NCBI RefSeq assembly: GCF_017656495.1
Contig: NZ_JACDNS010000008.1
Coordinates: 1-64,000 of the forward strand
Direction: 5' to 3'
From: Thermococcus sp.
GTDB lineage: Archaea; Methanobacteriota_B; Thermococci; Thermococcales; Thermococcaceae
Length of the DNA: 64,000 nucleotides
The position numbers and the translations under genes are program-made. The notes beneath the pieces are model-generated. The model saw only the letters and a list, made by a program, of their open reading frames with translations, ran no database searches and was not told the DNA's origin. Positions 25,775 through 34,750 of this stretch are shown piece by piece. Each line of letters opens with the position of its first letter. Within the stretch, counting starts at the first letter, position 1.

Positions 25775-26857
25775 ATGAGAGAGAGCGGGTATTACTCATA
25801 TGTCGTTGGCGAGTTGCCTGAAGGATGCAAACTCTGTGTTAAAGGAGCCAAGTTAGTGCTTTTTACCACGGGTGTATGTCCAAGAGATTGCTTCTACTGT
25901 CCTCTGAGTCCTTGGCGTAGAAAAGACGTTGTTTATGCTAATGAGAGGCCAGTAAAGAAAATTGAAGACATAATTGAGGAAGCTAAAATTCAAGAAGCTT
26001 TAGGAGCTGGAGTTACAGGTGGAGATCCTTTGGCGAGGCTGGATAGAACCGTAAAATACATCAAAGTTTTAAAGGAGAATTTTGGCAAAAAGTTCCACAT
26101 CCATCTCTACACCACTGGGGCTTTGGCAACAAAGGAAAATTTGGAGAAGCTTTACGATGCTGGCTTAGATGAGATAAGATTCCATCCCGATTTGTTCAAT
26201 CCGAACTCGAAGCTTTTCAAAGTTGAGATTGAGAACATAAAGAACGCTTTTGATTTTGATTGGGACGTTGGCGGAGAAGTCCCAGCTGTTCCAGAACAAG
26301 GGGAAAGGATAAAGTGGTTTGCCGAATTTTTAGACAAACTTGGAGCTAAATTTCTAAACATAAATGAGCTTGAGTTCAGCGAGACAAATCTAAGAGCGCT
26401 CATTAGCAGAGGATATCAGCCAATAAGTGATGAGAGTTCAGCAATTAAAGGGAGCTTAGAGCTCGGACTTGAAGTCCTCAAATGGGGAGAAGAGAATACA
26501 TCACTTAGCTATCATCTATGTACTGCAAAGCTGAAGGACGCTGTGCAGCTAAAAAATAGATTGGGGAGAATGGCAAGGAACGTTGCAAAGCCTTACATGG
26601 AGATAACTGAAGATGGAACGTTGAAGTTTGCAATAGCGGAATATGAAGATTTGGACGAGCTCTACAACCTTTTAGTTGAAGATGCTGAAATTCCAGAGGA
26701 GTGGCTTTATCTAAACAGGGAAAAGAGAAGGATTGAAATGCCGATTGAAGTTGCCCTCGAATTGGCTGATGCAATAGAAGGAGACGTTAAGTTTTATATC
26801 GTGGAGGAGTATCCGACTTGGGATAGAATTGAGGTTGAAAGGACGCCGATAAATTAG
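25775..26857 (+). CDS. Radical SAM protein
   Basis: 360 residues. The [4Fe-4S]-SAM motif CPRDCFYC (C-x3-C-x2-C) lies near residue 35, followed by the SAM-binding GVTGGDPL (about 82-89). The N-terminus contains a further GCKLC pair. The rest of the barrel includes RFHPDLFNP and DVGGEVPAVPEQ. Substrate unknown; archaeal relatives are annotated only as radical SAM proteins. GGTGATAAA precedes the ATG. Third gene of the rqcH operon. Confidence 0.85.
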   Translation: MRESGYYSYVVGELPEGCKLCVKGAKLVLFTTGVCPRDCFYCPLSPWRRKDVVYANERPVKKIEDIIEEAKIQEALGAGVTGGDPLARLDRTVKYIKVLKENFGKKFHIHLYTTGALATKENLEKLYDAGLDEIRFHPDLFNPNSKLFKVEIENIKNAFDFDWDVGGEVPAVPEQGERIKWFAEFLDKLGAKFLNINELEFSETNLRALISRGYQPISDESSAIKGSLELGLEVLKWGEENTSLSYHLCTAKLKDAVQLKNRLGRMARNVAKPYMEITEDGTLKFAIAEYEDLDELYNLLVEDAEIPEEWLYLNREKRRIEMPIEVALELADAIEGDVKFYIVEEYPTWDRIEVERTPIN

Positions 26858-26915
26858 CGTTGCTATACAAAGTTGCTACTATAAATAACTGGGAGTAGTT
26901 GTAAGAGTTTCGAAA

Positions 26916-26946
26916 CGTTTATTTATCTTCATGCATACATGCATGA
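26916..26946 (+). promoter_or_regulatory. vapBC promoter with palindromic operator
   Basis: TATA-like CGTTTATTTATC (26916-26927) is followed at once by TCATGCAT-AC-ATGCATGA (26929-26946), a perfect 8-bp inverted repeat with a two-base spacer. It lies at the expected transcription start and just before the vapB ribosome binding site, the usual place for autorepression by a VapB/VapC complex. Confidence 0.6.
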
Positions 26947-26958
26947 TAAGGTGATAAG

Positions 26959-27180
26959 ATGGGCAAGACGATAACCATAGCAGACGACGTGTATTGGGAA
27001 CTCGTGAGAATGAAGGGCAAGAAAAGCTTCTCAGAACTCTTAAGGGAGCTGATAAAGAAGAGAGGAAATACTGATGTTCTCATGATAGGTTTCGGCACAA
27101 GGAGTGAAGAGGAAATCGATGAGTTGAAACATGAATTAAAGGAGGCAGAAGAATGGATGGACTCCTTGATACAAGCGTGA
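26959..27180 (+). CDS. vapB: VapB-type antitoxin
   Basis: 73 residues. The first half ([30 protein letters not shown]) is a ribbon-helix-helix/AbrB-like DNA-binding pattern typical of Thermococcales VapB (DUF217-like); the acidic C-terminal half would bind and block the toxin. AAGGTGATAAG is the ribosome binding site. It overlaps vapC by 28 bases, so the pair is translationally coupled. Confidence 0.85.
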   Translation: MGKTITIADDVYWELVRMKGKKSFSELLRELIKKRGNTDVLMIGFGTRSEEEIDELKHELKEAEEWMDSLIQA

Positions 27181-27533
27181 TAATAGAAATTTTCCGTGGA
27201 AACAAAAAGGTTCTCGATACTTTAGTCAAGAAGGGACTTATCTACGGAGTATCGACGATAACACTCTTTGAACTTCACTGCGGAACATTGAAGGAAAGGG
27301 AAGAACTAATGCTAGAAAAGCTTCCAAAGTTGGAGTTTGAAGAAGAAAGTGCTAAAATAGCCGGAAAAATTTACCGCGATCTGAAGCGTAAAGGCAAATT
27401 GCCACCAGCGAAAGACCTTCTAATAGCGGCAAGTGCAATAGCACATGATAAGATACTTTTCACCTGTGATGATGACTTTGAGATTTTCAGGAAATATGGA
27501 CTCAAACTAGAACTCATTCCTCGAAATCCGTAA
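27153..27533 (+). CDS. vapC: VapC-type PIN-domain ribonuclease toxin
   Basis: 126 residues with PIN-domain acids: Asp6 (LLDTSVIIE), Glu in TLFELHCG, Asp in [13 protein letters not shown], and Asp in CDDDFE. VapC toxins cut tRNA or rRNA when freed from VapB. GGAGG lies 6 bases before the ATG within the vapB coding region. All four metal-binding positions are kept, so it should be active. Confidence 0.88.
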   Translation: MDGLLDTSVIIEIFRGNKKVLDTLVKKGLIYGVSTITLFELHCGTLKEREELMLEKLPKLEFEEESAKIAGKIYRDLKRKGKLPPAKDLLIAASAIAHDKILFTCDDDFEIFRKYGLKLELIPRNP

Positions 27534-27589
27534 ATGTCCTAGTAGATGATAACGAAAAGAGAGAGTAAAGAAAATCAGAAAACAAAAGC

Positions 27590-30500
27590 TCACTCAACCT
27601 TCTCAATTCCAATCTTTGCACTCACATCATCCCAATCAACGACGTAGCCTTTTGGCTCCTCGAAGAACACTTCAACTGCTCTCGTTTCTCTCTTTATGTA
27701 GTCAAGCATGTCTTTAAGCAGCTCTTTGTTCTCTTCTGTGGTTTCAATGTAAACCTTTATTCTGTCGTTGACGTCTAAGTCAAGCCTCTTTCTCATTTCC
27801 TGTATTCTTCTGACGAATTCTCTTGCAAGGCCTTCCATCATGAGTTCTCTTGTAAGTGTCTTGTCAACGAAGACCTTTCCGTAATCGAACTCTTCACCAA
27901 CAAGGAAGTCTGGGAGTTGCTCTTCAACAACTATGTGGTCTCTTTCGAGAGTAAATTCTTTGCCCTCAATTTCAACCTTGAGCTTGCCCTTCATGAGCTT
28001 CTCATAAAGCTCTCTGTCGTTCTGCTCGTCAATCCACTTAGCTATGAGCTTTGCATCTCCCTTGAAGTGCGGACCGAGCTTTGCAAAGTTTGGCTTGACT
28101 TTTATTTCTCTTTCTACCTTTGCGACTTTGACTTCCTTAGCGTTGAGCTGGTCTCTTAAGATTCTGTTCAATCTTTCCACAGCTTTCTTTGTAAGCTCAT
28201 CCTCTGTCTCTATGAGTATCTGCCTGACCGGGTATCTGAGCTTTATCTTTGCTTTTTGCCTCGCTGCCGCTCCTGCCTCAACTATCTTTCTAACTATTGC
28301 CATCTCCTTCTCGAGCTCTTCATCAACCCACTGCTCCTCTTTGACAGGCCAGTCCTCCATGTGAACGCTTTCCTTTCTGGCAACCATATTCTGGTAGATT
28401 GCCTCAGTTATGTAAGGAGCAAATGGCGCCATGAGCCTTAAGAGGACATCAAATACCTTCCAGAGAGTCCAATATGCAGCTAATTTATCTGGATCGTCTC
28501 CCTCAACCCAGAGCCTCTTTCTTATCAATCTCACATACCATCTGCTTAAGTCTTCAACGACGAAGTCATAGATTCCCCTTGTCGCTCTTGTGAGGTAGAA
28601 TGTCTCTATTCCGTTTGTAACAGTTTCAACTAAGCTGTTTACCCTGCTTAAAATCCACTTATCCTCTTCCCTGAAGGGCAACTCTTCTGGATTGACTTTC
28701 TCTGGTTCAAACTTGTCAAGGCTCATGTAAGTCGCTGCAAGTATGTAGACGTTCCAGAGTATGTTCAACATACGCTTGACTTGAGCTAATCCCTTCCAGC
28801 TGAATCTCAAGTTCTCCCAAGGAGTCGTTGCCCAGAGCATGTAAAAGCGGAAAGCGTCTCTTCCCTCTTTCTGTACAACTTCCTCTGGCCTTATGATGTT
28901 TCCAAGGCTCTTGCTCATCTTGTCTCCTTTTTCATCGAGAACATAACCGTGCATTGCAACATGTCTGTATGGAACAGTGTCAAAAGCGATTACGGAGGCA
29001 GCTTGCTGGGAGTAGAACCATTTTGTAACTTGGTCTTCACCCTCAACTATGAAGTCGGCTGGCCAGAGCTTCTCAAACAGCTCTTTCTCCCTTGGATAGC
29101 CGAGAGAAGCCCATGAGGCTATTCCGCTGTCAAACCACACGTCAAGGACGTCTTTTACACGTCTCATTTCTTTGCCGTTCACCTTTATTATGAAGGCATC
29201 AACGTAAGGCCTGTGCAAGTCTTCTGGGCCAAGTTTCTCTTCTATGACTTTGAGCTTTTCTTCATAGCTCTCTGGAAGCTCTATTCTTTCGCCGTTCACT
29301 TCAAGGGCAACTGCTAATTCAACAAGCTCTCTAAAGCTGCCCACAATGTATATCTCCCCATCATCACTCTGCCATATTGGTAATGGTATTCCCCAGTATC
29401 TCTGTCTGCTGATGACCCAATCCCCGCTGTCTCTAACACCGTTATCAAACCTTATCTTAACCCAATCTGGATACCATGTAACTTTCTCATCATTTTCTTT
29501 GATTATCTGATCCTTCACTTTGCTGACCTTGAGGAACCATTGTTCTGTGGCTCTGAAGATGAGGGGAGTCTTACATCTCCAGCAGTGAGGATACTTGTGC
29601 TCTATGGTCCCAGCTTTCACGAGAAGGCCTTTTTCTTTGAGATACTCTATTATCTCTGGGTCTGCATCCTTGACGTAAACGCCTTTCCACTTGCCTTCTA
29701 CATATCTTCCCTCATCGTCAAGCGGTGAATACACTGGCAGTCCATATTTTCTTCCAACCTCAAAGTCTTCCTCACCATGGCCTGGAGCAGAGTGAACTAA
29801 TCCCGTACCTTCTCCGAGTGTTACAAAATCACCAAGAATTACGCGGTGAGCCCACTCGTATTTTTCCCTAAACTCCTTTTGCCTTGGATACTCCTCAAGG
29901 AATACATGGACGTATCTAAGTCCCTCAAGGTCTTTTCCTTTGAACTCCTCAACAATCTCTCCTTTAACCCCTATCTCCCCAAGAACCTTATCCACAAGTG
30001 CCTTTGCTAGATACCAATATTCATCTTTTCCATCAAGCTCGACCTTAACTTTAACGTAATCATACTCTGGATGAGCTGCAACTGCGAGATTAGCTGGCAA
30101 AGTCCATGGTGTAGTTGTCCAGATTAGGAGATACTCATTCTCCTTACCTTCAAGTGGGAATTTGACATATATGCTTGGGTCTTCCCTTATCTTATACTCT
30201 CCTCTGACCTCATGCTCCGCCAAAGCTGTCTCACATCTTGGACACCAGTGAAGAACCCTCATGTCTTTCTCAAGCAAGCCCTTCTCCCAAGCTTTCTTAA
30301 GAGTAAACCAAGCTGATTCAATGTATTCGTTCTTTATTGTCATGTATGGATCATCCCAATCCATCCAAACGCCGAGCATCTTAAACTGCTCGGTCATTAT
30401 CTTGAGGTTTTTGAGTGCAAATTCCCTACACTTCTTTATGAAGTTATCAACGCCAATTTTCTCTTCTATATCTTTCTTTATCTTCAGTCCCAAAGCCTGC

Positions 30501-30793
30501 TCTACTTTAACCTCAATTGGAAGACCATGCATGTCAAAACCTGGCTGTCTTCTTACGTTGTAACCCTGCATTGTCCTAAAGCGTATCACCATGTCCTTGA
30601 TTATCTTGTTCCATGCCGTTCCGAGATGTATGGCACCGCTGACGTATGGCGGCCCATCTAAAAAGTAGTACTTCGGTCCATTAGCTCTGCTCTGCTTTAC
30701 CTTTTCGTATATATTGTTTTCAGCCCAAAACTTCTCCATCTTTTCTTCCAATAGCTGGGCATTGTATTCTCTAAATTCTGGTTCCTTTATCAT
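27590..30793 (-). CDS. ileS: Isoleucyl-tRNA synthetase
   Basis: 1067 residues, normal for archaeal/eukaryotic-type IleRS. The class I HIGH motif appears as GAIHLGTAW and the KMSKS loop as KMSKSLGN. A CP1 editing domain with TTTPWTLPAN and HSAPGHGEEDFEVG, tungsten-free zinc knuckle HCWRC, and a long C-terminal tRNA-binding part are present. It charges tRNA-Ile and hydrolyses Val-tRNA-Ile. Transcribed alone; a TATA-like ATTTATTTATC lies about 85 bases upstream. Confidence 0.97.
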   Translation of the reverse strand: MIKEPEFREYNAQLLEEKMEKFWAENNIYEKVKQSRANGPKYYFLDGPPYVSGAIHLGTAWNKIIKDMVIRFRTMQGYNVRRQPGFDMHGLPIEVKVEQALGLKIKKDIEEKIGVDNFIKKCREFALKNLKIMTEQFKMLGVWMDWDDPYMTIKNEYIESAWFTLKKAWEKGLLEKDMRVLHWCPRCETALAEHEVRGEYKIREDPSIYVKFPLEGKENEYLLIWTTTPWTLPANLAVAAHPEYDYVKVKVELDGKDEYWYLAKALVDKVLGEIGVKGEIVEEFKGKDLEGLRYVHVFLEEYPRQKEFREKYEWAHRVILGDFVTLGEGTGLVHSAPGHGEEDFEVGRKYGLPVYSPLDDEGRYVEGKWKGVYVKDADPEIIEYLKEKGLLVKAGTIEHKYPHCWRCKTPLIFRATEQWFLKVSKVKDQIIKENDEKVTWYPDWVKIRFDNGVRDSGDWVISRQRYWGIPLPIWQSDDGEIYIVGSFRELVELAVALEVNGERIELPESYEEKLKVIEEKLGPEDLHRPYVDAFIIKVNGKEMRRVKDVLDVWFDSGIASWASLGYPREKELFEKLWPADFIVEGEDQVTKWFYSQQAASVIAFDTVPYRHVAMHGYVLDEKGDKMSKSLGNIIRPEEVVQKEGRDAFRFYMLWATTPWENLRFSWKGLAQVKRMLNILWNVYILAATYMSLDKFEPEKVNPEELPFREEDKWILSRVNSLVETVTNGIETFYLTRATRGIYDFVVEDLSRWYVRLIRKRLWVEGDDPDKLAAYWTLWKVFDVLLRLMAPFAPYITEAIYQNMVARKESVHMEDWPVKEEQWVDEELEKEMAIVRKIVEAGAAARQKAKIKLRYPVRQILIETEDELTKKAVERLNRILRDQLNAKEVKVAKVEREIKVKPNFAKLGPHFKGDAKLIAKWIDEQNDRELYEKLMKGKLKVEIEGKEFTLERDHIVVEEQLPDFLVGEEFDYGKVFVDKTLTRELMMEGLAREFVRRIQEMRKRLDLDVNDRIKVYIETTEENKELLKDMLDYIKRETRAVEVFFEEPKGYVVDWDDVSAKIGIEKVE

Positions 30794-31061
30794 GGTAAAA
30801 ACCTCCCAAAGTTTATAGAATAGACTAAGCTAACAGAATAGCCCAAGTTATCATGGGCGAAATGCAAAGCTAAGGATAAATAAATCCCCCCTCATGGACA
30901 TCGCACCATTTTTGTAGAACTTTACTTATAAGTTTTTTGGAAAGGTATGTATTGCTTCCGAGTGAACTTTAACTAAGCATGTGACCCAAGAGAATTTGAA
31001 GCAAAAAAGAGTTTTTCGTTATCATAAAATAGTACTAAAAGAAGGAGTCAAGATGTTATAA
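30794..31061. other. 268-base intergenic region upstream of ileS
   Basis: Contains the likely ileS TATA (minus strand, near 30876-30886) and a small hairpin GCCCA/TGGGC (30841-30858) inside the predicted leader. The rest, 30900-31060, has an isolated ACTTATAAGT palindrome (TATA-like) but no gene that I can support. Confidence 0.45.
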
Positions 31062-31439
31062 TTAAGCCTTCTCCTCGATTTGCCTTTCCTCTTCTGGCTC
31101 TCCCTTCCTCTTGCTCTCATTCTTAATAACCTGAATTACATAGTCAATGAACTTTCTAACTTCCTCAAGCTCTTCATCTGGTATGTCTTGGATTTTCTTA
31201 TTTTTGGTCTTGTAGGTGAGGAGTTTAAGCAATGCTAACCTTCCCAAAGCAGTTTTTGTGCTTATCTCTCCCTCCTTCCAATCTCTCCAAATTGCGTTAG
31301 CTATACCATAGAACTCAGGTATACTGTCTAATCCGGGATCGCCATAGTCAATAACTTCCTTTCCTAAATATTTGTACCTTCTTTCCTTTTCTTCTTTTGT
31401 AAACTCTTTAGTTCTCTCTCTAATATATTGATGTATCAT
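31062..31439 (-). CDS. Hypothetical charged protein
   Basis: 125 residues, mostly helical and very rich in Lys, Glu and Arg, with a GLDSIPEFYGIANAIWRDWK centre and an acidic tail. A near-perfect GGAGGTGATGAA ribosome binding site precedes the ATG, so it is a real and well-translated gene. TATA-like GTTAATAAAC lies on the minus strand just upstream. Transcribed alone; family not recognised. Confidence 0.75.
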   Translation of the reverse strand: MIHQYIRERTKEFTKEEKERRYKYLGKEVIDYGDPGLDSIPEFYGIANAIWRDWKEGEISTKTALGRLALLKLLTYKTKNKKIQDIPDEELEEVRKFIDYVIQVIKNESKRKGEPEEERQIEEKA

Positions 31440-31571
31440 CTTTCATCACCTCCACTATAAAGTTCGAGCTAAATGTTTATTAACTTTTTGTTGTTAAAAA
31501 TTTAGTTTCAGATAACCTTATAAGGAACAATTTAAATTTGCATCTGAACATTAATACACTGGTGGGAATGT

Positions 31572-32762
31572 ATGATTGAAGTGCTTAAACTACTCATAAC
31601 ATTCGCCCTTGTAATAACTCTTATTCGTCTAAAACTTCATGTAGGAGTCTCAATTTTTGCTGGCTCAGTTTTATTAGGAATACTTTTTGGCTTAACTCCA
31701 TTAGAGTTGATTAAATCTTTTTACTACTCTTCAATTGCTTGGAGTACAGTGAGGCTGATTTTAATTATTGTATTTATAATGGGAATGACAAATGTGTTTT
31801 CCCAAATTGGATATCTCAAGGATATGGAAAAAGCCATCAAAGAGCTGTTTCCCAAGGCTAAATATTCACTTGCAATGCTTCCAGCTCTGATAGGTTTAAT
31901 GCCAATGCCAGCCGGTGCTTTAGTTTCAGCACCTATGATTGAAGAAGTTGCCAATAAGCTCAACTTAAAACCTGAAGAAAAAACTGTTGTAAACTACTGG
32001 TTTAGACATGTCTGGGAGTTTTCTTGGCCAATGTATCAAGCTATCATAATTGCCTCAGCCATTTTAGGCATAGCTGTTAGAGAGTTCAGCATAAAAATGT
32101 CCCCACTGACTATTTTAATGATAACAATTGGATATCTTTTGTTACTAAGACCAATAAAAGATGAGACATCTGAAATTGGAAACAAAAAAGAAGGTGCAAA
32201 GCTTCTTTTGAGGGCGACTTATCCAATATTGGTGATAGTTGTAATTTCCATCATTTTAGGATATGACATGGTCTATGGAGCATTTGTAGGATTTTTATCT
32301 GCATTGCTTCCTCACTTTAAAAAGCTCGATAGAAAGCAAATTCTTAAGCATGGGGTTCAGCCAAAAATAATATTTTTGCTTCTTGCTCTTATGTACTTTA
32401 AATACATTCTTCAAATAACGGGAGCCGTTAACACACTGCCAAAAGCAATAATCCAACTAAACCTTCCAGTAACCTTTGTGATAATCCTAACACCATTCAT
32501 TGTGGGCTTAATGACAGGAATAAGCTTTGCATACGTTGGAATGAGTTTTCCACTTTTACTTCCTTTCTTCACAAGCTTTGATAAAATTGCCCTTGCATAT
32601 TTAAGCGGTTTTATCGGAATACTCTTTAGCCCCGTACATCTCTGCCTAGTCTTCTCAGCTGAATATTACAAAGCAGAAATGGGAAAAGTTTACAGAAAGC
32701 TTTTAGTTCCGGGGGCAGTTTTATTCCTCTTGGGAGTGATGTATACTGCCCTAATAAGGTGA
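31572..32762 (+). CDS. DUF401 family membrane permease
   Basis: 396 residues with about ten membrane helices. The pattern [20 protein letters not shown] and the following [14 protein letters not shown] are typical of DUF401/GntP-like permeases of unknown substrate. GGTGGGAATGT precedes the ATG and a TATA-like AATTTAAATT lies near 31530. The gene runs into yjjX (6 bases between stop and chosen start), so they form one operon, hinting at nucleotide- or metabolite-related transport, which is inference. Confidence 0.8.
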   Translation: MIEVLKLLITFALVITLIRLKLHVGVSIFAGSVLLGILFGLTPLELIKSFYYSSIAWSTVRLILIIVFIMGMTNVFSQIGYLKDMEKAIKELFPKAKYSLAMLPALIGLMPMPAGALVSAPMIEEVANKLNLKPEEKTVVNYWFRHVWEFSWPMYQAIIIASAILGIAVREFSIKMSPLTILMITIGYLLLLRPIKDETSEIGNKKEGAKLLLRATYPILVIVVISIILGYDMVYGAFVGFLSALLPHFKKLDRKQILKHGVQPKIIFLLLALMYFKYILQITGAVNTLPKAIIQLNLPVTFVIILTPFIVGLMTGISFAYVGMSFPLLLPFFTSFDKIALAYLSGFIGILFSPVHLCLVFSAEYYKAEMGKVYRKLLVPGAVLFLLGVMYTALIR

Positions 32763-32767
32763 TGATA

Positions 32768-33337
32768 ATGAAAATAGCAGTTGATTCAACAAATCCAACA
32801 AAGATCAAGGCTGTTGAAGAAATTATGAGAGAGTTTTATGAAGATGTTGAAGTTATAGCAGTTGAGGTTGATAGTGAAGTTGGAGATCAACCAATTGGGC
32901 TGGAGAAAACAATTGAGGGAGCAATTAACAGGGCAAAGAAGGCTTTAAAGAAAGGTAATGCAGACTTAGGTGTTGGAATAGAGGCTGGTCTTTATGAAGT
33001 TCCCAACACTATAACAGGGTATATGGATATTCAATTTTGTGCAATTGTTGACAGAAAAGGGAGAATAACCCTAGGTCATGGACCGGGTTTTGAATATCCT
33101 CCTTATGCCATTGAGCGAGTTTTGAGAGAGGGAGTTGAAGTTGCACTCCCAATGAGTGAACTCAGCGGAGATGAGGAACTAAAAAAGACCGTAGGAGCGA
33201 TAGGTTTTTTAACTAGGAAAAAGTTAGTGAGAAAAGAACTAAACAAGCTAGCAGTTTTAATGGCAATGATACCGAGAATAAACGAGGATCTCTATTTTAG
33301 GGGTCTTCTTCACGTGAGTTTTCGTGAACTCACGTGA
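32768..33337 (+). CDS. yjjX: Inosine/xanthosine triphosphatase (YjjX/DUF84), 3' end altered near a transposon
   Basis: 189 residues. [16 protein letters not shown] at the N-terminus and the [14 protein letters not shown] [10 protein letters not shown] mark the non-canonical purine NTPase family that removes ITP/XTP. ATG 32768 has AAGGTG 6 bases upstream; earlier starts overlap that site. The family sequence appears to end around INEDLYF; the last ten or so residues ([12 protein letters not shown]) are encoded by a 14-bp hairpin that adjoins the transposon, with the stop codon in the hairpin. The C-terminus may thus have been rewritten by insertion. Confidence 0.85.
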   Translation: MKIAVDSTNPTKIKAVEEIMREFYEDVEVIAVEVDSEVGDQPIGLEKTIEGAINRAKKALKKGNADLGVGIEAGLYEVPNTITGYMDIQFCAIVDRKGRITLGHGPGFEYPPYAIERVLREGVEVALPMSELSGDEELKKTVGAIGFLTRKKLVRKELNKLAVLMAMIPRINEDLYFRGLLHVSFRELT

Positions 33338-33340
33338 AGA
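33307..33340. repeat. Perfect 14-bp hairpin at the transposon's left side
   Basis: Arms TCTTCACGTGAGTT (33307-33320) and AACTCACGTGAAGA (33327-33340) are exact complements around the 6-base loop TTCGTG. It covers the last codons and stop of yjjX. Candidates are the folded left end of an IS200/IS605-type element, or an intrinsic barrier that insulates the two genes. Each arm contains CACGTG. Confidence 0.6.
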
Positions 33341-33507
33341 TTCATTCCCCGATTTACGGTGGATGCCCAGACTTAGACCGTCCTGCCCACTCTCCTTCTC
33401 TCCAACGCCTCACTACGGCAGAACGGGTCGCCCGAACACCCACTGGGTTCAGCCAGTCCTCCACCTTGCCTTGCTCATCGACTTCATCAGACTGGCATCA
33501 CAACCAA

Positions 33508-33539
33508 AAACTATTTAAGAACATACGTATTTAAGTATT
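33508..33539 (+). promoter_or_regulatory. Promoter of the transposon genes
   Basis: Two TATA-like elements, AACTATTTAAGAAC and CGTATTTAAGTATTG, occur in tandem before the GGTGA ribosome binding site of the small gene. Either could direct TBP. Identified by composition only. Confidence 0.4.
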
Positions 33540-33551
33540 GTGGTGAATACA

Positions 33552-33713
33552 ATGGGAGTCCTAACCGTGAAAATACCCGACGACCTCGAAGTGAGGTTCC
33601 GAAAGAAAATCCTCGACGTTTATGGCGTCAAAAAAGGAGCACTTGGAAAGGCAATAAGTGAGGCGATTGAACTATGGCTAGAAAAACACGAAAAATCCGG
33701 CAAGCAGAAGTAA
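33552..33713 (+). CDS. Small ribbon-helix-helix-like protein upstream of tnpB
   Basis: 53 residues. MGVLTVKIPDDLEVRFRKKI gives a beta strand plus helix, and GALGKAISEAIELWLEKHEK a second helix, the layout of a ribbon-helix-helix repressor. GGTGAATACA precedes the ATG. Its last 40 bases overlap tnpB in another frame, so translation is probably coupled. It may repress the transposon promoter or have a role with TnpB; both are inference. Confidence 0.65.
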   Translation: MGVLTVKIPDDLEVRFRKKILDVYGVKKGALGKAISEAIELWLEKHEKSGKQK

Positions 33714-34750
33714 ACTACATCACAATAAAAACAAGGATAGAACCTAAATCACAAGAAGACTACTTAAAACTTGCCCTTCTCACAGAGAAGTTTAAGAAGG
33801 CAGTCGAACTCGCAATACGGCTTCAACTAAAAGGTTTCAAGAAGAGCGAAGGCGTGAAAGGAATATCACAGCTGATCCTCAACAACTGGTGGTATTCCAA
33901 TAGTGCGTGGGACTATGCCAAGATGCTCCTTAAGGGAGCAAAAACCAACGGGGGAATACCCGAACATATTCACCCAAAATCCAAGTTTCTCATCAGCAAA
34001 CCAAAGGAGAATGAAAAAGGAAACAGAAACGTGAGAATAGAATGGTTGAAGACTAAAATACGCTCGAACGGGGAGTGGCTGAACTTTAAACTTAGAACGA
34101 ACGAAAAGTTTATCCCCATTCTCCTTGATGCTCAAAAGTTCAAATATGGGGCACAAGTCGTTCTGAGGAATGGGAAAGTTTATCTCCACGTCCAGGTTCC
34201 ATTTGAGATCTATCTAAGGCACTTCAGAAAAAGGGCGAAGGGTAGATTGTATGCCGGTTTTGATTTGAACTCGGATAGGGTGAATATGATCATTCTCGAT
34301 GGAGATAGGATTATTCGAGACATTCGGGTGGAACATTTTCCAGAAGTTAATTCTCCCGGTTTTCCAAAAAGCAAGGCGAAGGACTTAAGATTAAAGGCGT
34401 TCTCGAGACTATTGGATTATGCGTATTATCACGGTGTTTCCGTTGTCTTCTTCGAGGATTTGAGTATGATTAAAAGAAAGGGTGGAAAGGTTGTAAGATC
34501 GAAGAAAGGGAATAGGAAGACGTCAAATTTCGCTAAAAAAGAACTTCTTGAACACGGTATTACTATGGCGTTGAAGAGAGGTTTTGAAGTGTTCTTGGTT
34601 AATCCATCTGGGTCTTCTAAGTTGGGGAGAGAATTATCTCGCGGATTGGGCCTTGACATTCACTCTTCATCAGCATTTGTTATTGGTTTATTGGGGTTAA
34701 ATTACTTGAAAACTCACAAACACTCGCAAAAAGAGGGGCAGTTTAGGTAG
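33674..34750 (+). CDS. tnpB: TnpB-family RNA-guided nuclease homologue, zinc finger absent
   Basis: 358 residues. The RuvC-like acids are all in place: Asp in AGFDLNSDRVN (RuvC-I), Glu in VVFFEDLSMIK (RuvC-II), Asp in GLGLDIHSSSAF (RuvC-III). Between II and III, normal TnpB has a four-cysteine zinc finger; here the sequence FLVNPSGSSKLGRELSRG runs straight through and the protein has no cysteine at all. The N-terminal 190 residues are basic and fit the WED/REC part. TnpB proteins are guided by RNA from the transposon right end. The ATG sits inside the small upstream gene. Possibly an active nuclease or a domesticated variant. Confidence 0.85.
   Translation: MARKTRKIRQAEVNYITIKTRIEPKSQEDYLKLALLTEKFKKAVELAIRLQLKGFKKSEGVKGISQLILNNWWYSNSAWDYAKMLLKGAKTNGGIPEHIHPKSKFLISKPKENEKGNRNVRIEWLKTKIRSNGEWLNFKLRTNEKFIPILLDAQKFKYGAQVVLRNGKVYLHVQVPFEIYLRHFRKRAKGRLYAGFDLNSDRVNMIILDGDRIIRDIRVEHFPEVNSPGFPKSKAKDLRLKAFSRLLDYAYYHGVSVVFFEDLSMIKRKGGKVVRSKKGNRKTSNFAKKELLEHGITMALKRGFEVFLVNPSGSSKLGRELSRGLGLDIHSSSAFVIGLLGLNYLKTHKHSQKEGQFR

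Noticed and set aside
30841-30858. Hairpin GCCCA/TGGGC in the ileS leader, possibly a regulatory element
   Set aside because: Only 5 bp, not followed by a U-tract, and T-box riboswitches are bacterial; no evidence of function.
33324-33518. Open frames of about 65 codons in the GC-rich transposon leader
   Set aside because: They overlap each other in different frames, lack ribosome binding sites, and have Pro/Ser-rich chance composition.
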